5,435 nt of DNA from Candidatus Heimdallarchaeota archaeon (GTDB lineage: Archaea > Asgardarchaeota > Heimdallarchaeia > JABLTI01). A program made the translations under genes and the position numbers. This document shows positions 1-4,104 of the stretch, one piece after another. How positions within the stretch are numbered: position 1 is the stretch's first letter; every line of letters begins with the position of its first letter. The notes beneath the pieces are model-generated. The model was not told the DNA's origin. It was given only the letters and a program-made list of their open reading frames with translations, and ran no database searches. The stretch is from contig DAOVHJ010000193.1 of the NCBI GenBank assembly GCA_030671945.1, positions 1-5,435 on the forward strand, written 5' to 3'.

Positions 1-1
1 C

Positions 2-496
2 CTTCTTGATAAGAAAGTAAATGTCGCAAGTGCTTCATTTCTTAGTGATCAAAGATGCTCATTCATTTCTAATAAAGAAGAAATTTCTAGTTATTATAAC
101 AAAGACGCAAAATTCAACATATTATATCCACATTGGGGGTTTGAGCTACAATTCTATCCTTGGCCAACTCAAGTTGAATTAGCAAAGAAATTACTAGATA
201 CATGGGATTTAATTTTAGGTCATCATACCCATACTCCACAACCAATCTCATTTTATCCAACAACAAATGGAACCAAAGCTGTTGCTTATTCTCTTGGTAA
301 TTTCTGTTACGGACTTAAATGGAAGAAGTATCATCATAATGGCTTAATAGTAAAAACAGAAATAGGCCCAAATAAGAATCAAGTTTGGCAAACCGGACAA
401 TTAAATTGGGAGTTCATCCAAGTATTTTTCGAAAAACAAAAACAAGCTAGAGTATCCATTATAGATCATTATAAGCATTTTAAGCATAAAAAATGA
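2..496 (+). CDS. CapA-family metallophosphatase-like protein, C-terminal part (partial)
   Basis: The gene enters from the left edge in frame 2 and ends at TGA 494-496; 164 residues are visible and the N-terminus is missing. The C-terminal CapA (PGA_cap, poly-gamma-glutamate synthesis type) pattern is clear: HWGFE at visible residues 44-48, a Pro-x-x-Gln segment (PTQ), a hydrophobic strand ending in GHHTH at 73-77, and YSLGNF at 96-101. In this family the fold is that of calcineurin-like metallophosphatases, and GHxH would supply metal ligands. CapA proteins were named from bacterial capsule synthesis, but archaeal members have no settled substrate, so I assign no pathway. A signal peptide or membrane anchor cannot be judged because the start lies outside the window. 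The tail after residue 140 is Lys/His-rich and not recognisably conserved. The gene faces mptA with a 21-bp gap. Family call is fairly sure; function is not. Confidence 0.82.
   Translation, partial: LLDKKVNVASASFLSDQRCSFISNKEEISSYYNKDAKFNILYPHWGFELQFYPWPTQVELAKKLLDTWDLILGHHTHTPQPISFYPTTNGTKAVAYSLGNFCYGLKWKKYHHNGLIVKTEIGPNKNQVWQTGQLNWEFIQVFFEKQKQARVSIIDHYKHFKHKK
488..493 (-). terminator. T-run after mptA, inside the CapA-like gene
   Basis: On the minus strand a run of six T lies 25-30 bases beyond the mptA stop, within the last codons of the convergent CapA-like gene. It is a plausible archaeal terminator placed so that the two transcripts overlap slightly. Weak evidence: position and T-run only. 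Confidence 0.3.
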
Positions 497-504
497 AAAT
501 GGAA

Positions 505-519
505 TTTTGTTGTTTTTTT
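505..519 (+). terminator. T-rich terminator after the CapA-like gene
   Basis: A T-rich stretch with a run of seven T (513-519) begins 9 bases after the CapA stop codon. T-tracts suffice for termination in many archaea. ATGGAA (499-504) and TTCCAT (523-528) flank it as a weak 6-bp inverted repeat. The assignment rests on base composition and position only. Confidence 0.42.
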
Positions 520-1339
520 ATTTTCCATCTGTTTTTGTAGAACCTTTAGCAATAACATCATGTTTGTGAATGCTCTCAAGACTCTTTACAGTGGCAGTTA
601 ACTCCAGTTTCAACTTACTGAATTCTTGTAGAGCTTTTGCTAAAATGCTTCGACAAACATCTTCAACAAACATAGGATTATCATGCATACAATCAATTAC
701 GCTTTGCTCATCTTCTGTCTTAAGTATAGAATATGTTTCTGCTGGAAATGATTTTCTTAGTACCTTTACCATTGATTCAAACGAAGGCAGTTGATTTACC
801 TCACCTTTGACGCTTAATTTGCCAAGTGCTCTTTGAACATGTGTTCTTTTCTCAGGATTGTTTTCCAATGCATGTGGGCAAACTGTGTTGCCGATATATT
901 CAACTGAAATACTAATTTTGTCTTCCTTACCTTCTTCTAGCCAAGTTTCCACAGTAACATTAGTTACTTCAAAGGTTTTTTTCTTACTTTTAGGTGTTTC
1001 AGTTTCATAAAAGAAATCAAAATTGAGTGATAGATGTGCTTTTGTGTATGGGTGTTTTTCTTTCAATTTCCTTAAAACTTGTAAAGATAATTCTTCGACA
1101 GAATTGTGAGCATTCCTTTCGTCGTTTATGATTTCTACAACGGATTCACTTATACGTGACATATGTGCTCCTTTCATGTTTGCAGGAAGATTTATTGTAG
1201 CTTCAATCATGGGTGCAAGATGAAATGTTCTGCCATTTCTTGTTATAATTAATAAAGTCTTGAAATTAGTTATACCAACATAATCAAGTGAAATTTCATC
1301 TCTTGGTCGTTCGTTTTGTGTTTCTATCTGCTTCTTCAA
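518..1339 (-). CDS. mptA: GTP cyclohydrolase MptA (GTP cyclohydrolase IV / FolE2-type)
   Basis: This 273-residue protein carries the hallmarks of the MptA/FolE2 (COG1469) family: VGITNF at 21-26, KGAHMSR at 56-62, a lone Cys-Pro at 154-155, HVQRA at 167-171, NPMFVEDVCR at 221-230 and a C-terminal SIHKHD at 256-261. MptA enzymes are Fe(II)-dependent and convert GTP to 7,8-dihydroneopterin 2',3'-cyclic phosphate, the first step to methanopterin-type or folate cofactors. The late HxH pair (H258, H260) and the Cys/His set fit the family's metal site; the exact ligands are from family knowledge. The only start that keeps the N-terminal block is TTG at 1339-1337, since an in-frame TGA lies three codons upstream and the first ATG is codon 44, inside the domain. 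No strong ribosome site precedes it. The gene is divergent from the HAD phosphatase and convergent with the CapA-like gene. The protein is intact. Confidence 0.9.
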   Translation of the reverse strand: MKKQIETQNERPRDEISLDYVGITNFKTLLIITRNGRTFHLAPMIEATINLPANMKGAHMSRISESVVEIINDERNAHNSVEELSLQVLRKLKEKHPYTKAHLSLNFDFFYETETPKSKKKTFEVTNVTVETWLEEGKEDKISISVEYIGNTVCPHALENNPEKRTHVQRALGKLSVKGEVNQLPSFESMVKVLRKSFPAETYSILKTEDEQSVIDCMHDNPMFVEDVCRSILAKALQEFSKLKLELTATVKSLESIHKHDVIAKGSTKTDGK

Positions 1340-1472
1340 ACTAATTCACTCATGTAATTACTAATATGATTACTATAATCGATTTCTAGATTTAAGAATT
1401 AAAACTCTTTCTTTTGATTTTCAGAATTCTCAATGAAAAGCCTATGAGATTTGGTTAATTTTTGCAAAATAG

Positions 1473-1497
1473 GAAAAGCTTTTCATTTAGATAAATG
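1473..1497. repeat. Two abutting palindromes upstream of the HAD gene
   Basis: GAAAAGCTTTTC (1473-1484) is a perfect 12-bp palindrome. It is followed by CATTTA-GA-TAAATG (1484-1497), a perfect 6-bp inverted repeat with a 2-bp spacer; the two share base 1484. They overlap the likely BRE/TATA area of the HAD promoter, a typical place for a repressor or activator site. Short AT-rich palindromes also arise by chance, so an operator role is inference. Confidence 0.4.
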
Positions 1498-1523
1498 CTG
1501 ATAATAGTATTTGCCAGCTAATT

Positions 1524-1528
1524 AGGAG
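1524..1528 (+). promoter_or_regulatory. Shine-Dalgarno site of the HAD gene
   Basis: AGGAG abuts the first ATG (1529) with no spacing but lies 6 bases before a second in-frame ATG at 1535. This favours 1535 as the real start. Confidence 0.7.
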
Positions 1529-1534
1529 ATGACT

Positions 1535-2281
1535 ATGACTATAACAACAGTTCTCTTTGATATGGACTCAACGTTAAATTCAATTGATGAAATTGAATTC
1601 AGTCATAAATACTTCAAGATGCTGCATGAACGTTTCTTTTCTGAGTTTGAGTTGCAATATTTCTATGATTCGCTGACAGAAATCACAAAAAAAGTTATGT
1701 TTAGTAAATCACCTCGGGAATTAGCAGTTAAAACCTTCATGAAGGAAATGTCAAAAAGCTACAAAAAACCACAAAAGAAATTATATGAAGACTTCAAGGA
1801 TTTTTATGCTACTGATTATAATCAATTGGAAGAATTTGTTAGACCTGCTGAAGGTTCACAAGAAGCTGTTCAGACGTGTTTTGATAAAGGCTATACTGTT
1901 GTTATAGCAACTACTCCTGTATTTACTGAAGCAGCAATCATGAAACGGTTGATGTGGAGTGGAATGGGAGAGTTTACGTTTAAATTGGTTACTCATGCTG
2001 AGAACATGCATTTTTCAAAACCGCGAGAAGAATACTATACAGAGATCTTGAAGAAAATCAAGAAAAAACCCTTTGAATGTATCATGGTTGGAAATGAACT
2101 TGTGGGTGACGTTGTAAGTCCATATAGATTGGGTCTTAAGACGTTTTATGTTCCATTAAGACCAGATAATGAGGATCTATTCATCTCTCCGGAGTTAAAA
2201 CGCTTCAGTAAGATTAAACCAACATATAAAGGGAAACTGCCTGATTTTACAAAGCTTGCAAAGAATGATTTTCAGTGCTAG
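1535..2281 (+). CDS. HAD-superfamily hydrolase (putative phosphatase)
   Basis: A soluble HAD-fold hydrolase of 248 residues. Numbered from 1535, motif I is LFDMDST with the nucleophile and acid Asp at 9 and 11; a helical C1-type cap follows (about 18-100); motif II is VVIATTP with Thr at about 126-127; motif III is Lys 162 in FSKPREEYY; motif IV is VGNELVGD with Asp 192. Motif IV reads GN-x4-D rather than the usual GD-x4-D, so the first acidic residue is Asn; from memory some HAD families share this, and the second Asp remains. The fold predicts phosphomonoester hydrolysis through an aspartyl-phosphate; the substrate cannot be read from sequence. An ATG six bases earlier (1529) is in frame, but the AGGAG site is spaced properly only for 1535. 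It is divergent from mptA, so a role in pterin phosphate removal is possible but unproven. Its TAG interlocks with the convergent neighbour's stop. Confidence 0.85.
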   Translation: MTITTVLFDMDSTLNSIDEIEFSHKYFKMLHERFFSEFELQYFYDSLTEITKKVMFSKSPRELAVKTFMKEMSKSYKKPQKKLYEDFKDFYATDYNQLEEFVRPAEGSQEAVQTCFDKGYTVVIATTPVFTEAAIMKRLMWSGMGEFTFKLVTHAENMHFSKPREEYYTEILKKIKKKPFECIMVGNELVGDVVSPYRLGLKTFYVPLRPDNEDLFISPELKRFSKIKPTYKGKLPDFTKLAKNDFQC

Positions 2282-2802
2282 AGTAGATCAATAAAACTAT
2301 TTTTTTCTATTTCCTTTTCTGATATTATTTTTAAACCATTTTCCAAGAGCAAAGCAGTAGTTACCCCTTTACCAGAGGTTTTGAATTTCAGATTTTGTTT
2401 TACATTATAAATAAAATGAACTCCGCATGAAGGACTGTTTTCTTTAAAAATTGCTATTTTCACTTTATTCAGCTTTGCTACTTCTAAGACTTCTAATGCT
2501 CCTTTTCTGAAATTTTCAGTTACTTCATTGCCATTTATCGTTACCACTATTGCATTTCCTAGTAAAACATCTTCACCTGATCCACGAATGATGTCTTGTG
2601 GATCTCTCGGAGTTGATAAACCACCTAATTGCTCTGGACAGACAGGAATCAAAAGGTGTTTCTCCATTAATTCCAGAATTCTAATATTTTTATTACTCGA
2701 ACCATCAAAAACACAGTTGATCCCTAACAAGCAAGCACTAACAATTATTGGACTATTATTAACCCGCTTATCTATCTCTGTATCCTTTTTATTTGGGTTC
2801 AT
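2278..2802 (-). CDS. DUF523 / TudS-like [4Fe-4S] desulfidase
   Basis: A stand-alone DUF523 (COG1683) protein of 174 residues from the start chosen here. Family blocks, in order: SACLLG at 22-27 with a second Cys at 30 followed by VFDG, PVCPEQLGGLSTPR at 53-66, KENSPSCG at 120-127, and GKGVTTALLL at 144-153. All four conserved cysteines (24, 30, 55, 126) are present. Characterised members (TudS, including a methanogen enzyme) use a [4Fe-4S] cluster held by three conserved cysteines to remove sulfur from thiouracil or 4-thio-UMP, salvaging thiolated nucleotides. I infer the same chemistry here; the substrate is not shown. An in-frame ATG at 2829 would add nine residues but has no ribosome site, whereas GAGGT sits 7 bases before ATG 2802. 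There is no C-terminal DUF1722 domain as in YbgA-type fusions. It lies 112 bp downstream of the coiled-coil gene on the same strand and overlaps the HAD stop by four bases. Confidence 0.86.
   Translation of the reverse strand: MNPNKKDTEIDKRVNNSPIIVSACLLGINCVFDGSSNKNIRILELMEKHLLIPVCPEQLGGLSTPRDPQDIIRGSGEDVLLGNAIVVTINGNEVTENFRKGALEVLEVAKLNKVKIAIFKENSPSCGVHFIYNVKQNLKFKTSGKGVTTALLLENGLKIISEKEIEKNSFIDLL
2300..2306 (+). terminator. T-run terminator of the HAD gene, inside the convergent gene
   Basis: A run of seven T begins 19 bases after the HAD stop, followed by further T-rich sequence. It falls inside the 3' end of the DUF523 gene on the other strand. T-run termination is known in archaea; no supporting hairpin is needed or seen. 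Confidence 0.38.
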
Positions 2803-2809
2803 GAAATAT

Positions 2810-2814
2810 ACCTC
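2810..2814 (-). promoter_or_regulatory. Shine-Dalgarno site deciding the DUF523 start
   Basis: GAGGT on the minus strand, 7 bases before ATG 2802. It supports the shorter protein over the ATG at 2829, which lies upstream of this site. Confidence 0.65.
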
Positions 2815-2839
2815 ATTATATATTATCATCTAAATAGTT

Positions 2840-2876
2840 TAGAAATAAAAAAGAACTTTGTGGGGTAAAAATACCC
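2840..2876 (-). terminator. Hairpin plus T-rich tract downstream of the coiled-coil gene
   Basis: On the minus strand GGGTA (2876-2872), a four-base loop and TACCC (2867-2863) form a short stem, followed within about 10 bases by a T-rich tract containing six T in a row (2852-2847). It lies 39-75 bases past the coiled-coil stop and before the DUF523 start. It fits a terminator for the former; the same palindrome could equally be an operator for the latter. Confidence 0.4.
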
Positions 2877-2908
2877 ATTGTTCAAGTTAAAATACGAGCA
2901 ACAATAAA

Positions 2909-2928
2909 GAGGTTTTAAACTAAACCTC
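2909..2928 (-). repeat. Perfect 7-bp inverted repeat spanning the coiled-coil stop codon
   Basis: GAGGTTT (2909-2915) and AAACCTC (2922-2928) pair perfectly around a six-base loop, and the TAA stop (2917-2915) begins in the loop and runs into the stem. In the mRNA this would be a stem-loop at the end of the coding region, possibly for 3'-end formation or stability. No long T-run follows directly. Confidence 0.45.
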
Positions 2929-3796
2929 GTTCAACAAGCATACTAAATTCTTCTAAGGAAAGCTTCTTGCCTGCTTTATACTTCTCTAATGCTTTCTCTG
3001 CTCGGGCTTCAATTGTTTCTTTCACTTCTCTGAAATGGTCTACACGTGCTTTTTGTCTAATATTCTGAAGTGATTTTTGATGCTTCTCTTTCGCCTTGAT
3101 GCGTTCAATGAATTGTTTGTGAGTTTCATCTGCAACCTTTTTTGTTTCAATGAAATCTTTATGACACTGATCAGCTTCTTTTCGGATTTCATCTATTTCA
3201 GCGAATAATTTGGTCATCTCATGATGATGTCTTTGAGAAGATTTCGCAGTTCTAATGACTGCTTTATGATAATGATTCATTTCAGCTTTTAGACCTTCAA
3301 AAGTACTGAATCGAGCATTTCTTTCCTGACGAAGAGCTCTTATGCCTTCTGCTTCTTCAAGTTGTTCTTGTAAGGCAGCAATTTCTGTAACAAGTCGTTT
3401 TTCTTCATCTGAAGGTAGAATTTCAGTTTGAATTTTCCATTCAAGTTGTTTGAGATTTCTGCGTAAAACTTTCTCTGGAATAGGTGGTTTTGGTAATGGT
3501 TCTAATTCTTCGGTTTCTTTGATTTGATCGACTTCTTTCTTGGCTTCTGCAAGATTCTTTCGAACTTCTTCACGTTTCACTTTGTATTCTTGGACTTTGT
3601 TGTTTTCATCGTCTCTTTGAATTTGATGATCTTTGACTTTAGCTATAAGTTCAGCCATTTTTTTATTTAATACGTCTCTTCTATCAGCTTTTTCTCGAGC
3701 TTCTGTGTTGAGTTTATCTCGAGAGACTCTAAGCTCACTTGCTTGTTTCTCGAGTTCTGATAATTTTACGACGATTTGATCGACTTCTGATATCAC
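2915..3796 (-). CDS. Archaeal coiled-coil protein (COG1340-like; BFR1-like)
   Basis: A 293-residue, highly charged, almost wholly helical protein without membrane segments or signal peptide. It has an N-terminal coiled coil (about 1-95), a proline-rich break (PLPKPPIPEKV, 100-110), the block LEWKIQTEILPSDEEKRLV at 118-136, and a second long coiled coil (138-270). A short conserved-looking tail (KYKAGKKLSLEEF, 272-284) ends it. The tandem ADxxHKxFIE unit (208-217 and 222-231) and the central block recall archaeal COG1340 proteins, often mislabelled phosphoserine phosphatase; no phosphatase motif is present. The central block also resembles eukaryotic BFR1, an mRNP protein of ER polysomes, but I cannot test homology here. 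The start is GTG 3796-3794 with AAGGAG six bases upstream. The gene is divergent from secY across 308 bp and upstream of the DUF523 gene. Function unknown; a scaffold or RNP role is inference. Confidence 0.75.
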   Translation of the reverse strand: MISEVDQIVVKLSELEKQASELRVSRDKLNTEAREKADRRDVLNKKMAELIAKVKDHQIQRDDENNKVQEYKVKREEVRKNLAEAKKEVDQIKETEELEPLPKPPIPEKVLRRNLKQLEWKIQTEILPSDEEKRLVTEIAALQEQLEEAEGIRALRQERNARFSTFEGLKAEMNHYHKAVIRTAKSSQRHHHEMTKLFAEIDEIRKEADQCHKDFIETKKVADETHKQFIERIKAKEKHQKSLQNIRQKARVDHFREVKETIEARAEKALEKYKAGKKLSLEEFSMLVERGLV

Positions 3797-3802
3797 GGGG
3801 AT

Positions 3803-3808
3803 CTCCTT
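3803..3808 (-). promoter_or_regulatory. Shine-Dalgarno site of the coiled-coil gene
   Basis: AAGGAG on the minus strand ends six bases before the GTG start codon. It is the strongest ribosome site in the window for its spacing and settles a non-ATG start. Confidence 0.75.
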
Positions 3809-3836
3809 TTATGATTCGTTTGGGATTTAATATTAA

Positions 3837-3859
3837 AGTTAAAACTAAAAGCTTTAACT
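3837..3859. repeat. Inverted repeat AGTTAAA-N9-TTTAACT in the coiled-coil leader
   Basis: Perfect 7-bp arms at 3837-3843 and 3853-3859, 41-63 bases upstream of the coiled-coil GTG. It is predicted to lie within the mRNA leader if transcription starts near 3893, so it could be a leader stem-loop or a protein site. Confidence 0.45.
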
Positions 3860-3873
3860 CGCAATCTTATTCT

Positions 3874-3895
3874 TTACTCAAATTCCACTGAGTAA
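3874..3895. repeat. Inverted repeat TTACTCA-N8-TGAGTAA near the predicted transcription start
   Basis: Perfect 7-bp arms at 3874-3880 and 3889-3895. It lies about 22-43 bases downstream of the minus-strand TATA box, where a bound regulator would block initiation. The operator role is inferred from its position. Confidence 0.45.
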
Positions 3896-3916
3896 TACTC
3901 GAAAATGAAATGTAAA

Positions 3917-3933
3917 CTTTTATAAAGTCTTCG
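3917..3933 (-). promoter_or_regulatory. BRE/TATA promoter of the coiled-coil gene
   Basis: On the minus strand CGAAGA is followed directly by CTTTATAAAAG, matching the archaeal pattern of a purine-rich BRE and an 8-bp TATA box. Initiation about 25 bases downstream would be near 3893, giving a leader of nearly 100 bases that carries the inverted repeats. The core is nearly symmetric, so direction rests on the BRE side. Confidence 0.5.
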
Positions 3934-4025
3934 TCTAGACCTCTTTAAAGAAATCTGAAATAATTAGGTTAATTAAAAGCAAAAAGTTTTGAATAATGAA
4001 AGCTCAAACTCTCCGAAATGCTAAA

Positions 4026-4039
4026 AAACCTAAAGGTTT
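4026..4039. repeat. Palindrome AAACCT-AA-AGGTTT upstream of the secY TATA region
   Basis: A perfect 6-bp inverted repeat with a 2-bp spacer ends about six bases before the secY TATA-like stretch, the usual place for an activator or repressor near BRE. The half-site AAACCT/AGGTTT also occurs in the stem-loop at 2909-2928. Function is inferred from position. Confidence 0.42.
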
Positions 4040-4042
4040 CGC

Positions 4043-4057
4043 AATAATATATTATAA
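4043..4057 (+). promoter_or_regulatory. TATA-like region of secY
   Basis: AATAATATATTATAA lies 48-62 bases before the secY ATG. Initiation about 25 bases downstream would leave a leader of some 25-30 bases. A weak ribosome site, GTGA, sits at 4096-4099, five bases before the ATG. Confidence 0.48.
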
Positions 4058-4104
4058 GTACATTAAGATTAGGCATCGATATACTAACATAAGACGTGAA
4101 CCCT

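Larger units (their letters stand above)
1340..1528. promoter_or_regulatory. Divergent promoter region between mptA and the HAD gene
   Basis: This 189-bp AT-rich region must hold promoters for both genes. For the HAD gene, a TATA-like stretch within 1486-1496 lies about 40-50 bases before the start, preceded by the purine-rich GGAAAAG, which could act as a BRE. For mptA, candidate boxes on the minus strand lie around 1387-1408 (TTAAAT and TTTTAATT), but none is compelling. Two palindromes at 1473-1497 are listed separately. No RNA gene or further ORF is seen here. Confidence 0.45.
3797..4104. promoter_or_regulatory. Divergent intergenic region between the coiled-coil gene and secY
   Basis: This 308-bp AT-rich stretch has no credible ORF or tRNA. 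It holds a well-formed minus-strand promoter (3917-3933), two 7-bp inverted repeats in the coiled-coil leader (3837-3895), and a palindrome directly before the secY TATA region (4026-4039). The middle (3935-4020) contains only short AT-rich palindromes such as TCTTTAAAGA, for which I see no clear role. Confidence 0.6.

Noticed and set aside
570..794. 74-codon plus-strand ORF inside mptA
   Set aside because: It lies antisense to strongly conserved mptA codons, has no ribosome site and its protein shows no recognisable features.
2528..2833. 101-codon plus-strand ORF inside the DUF523 gene
   Set aside because: It mirrors the conserved CPEQLGG and SACLLG region of the DUF523 gene on the other strand; composition is that of a shadow frame.
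2915..3796. Phosphoserine phosphatase or SMC/Rad50-type ATPase for the coiled-coil gene
   Set aside because: There is no DxDxT phosphatase motif and no Walker A, Walker B or signature motif; the protein is coiled coil nearly end to end.
3901..3960. Short palindromes GTCTAGAC and TCTTTAAAGA as operators
   Set aside because: Eight- to ten-base AT-rich palindromes are expected often by chance and these have no clear placement relative to a start site.
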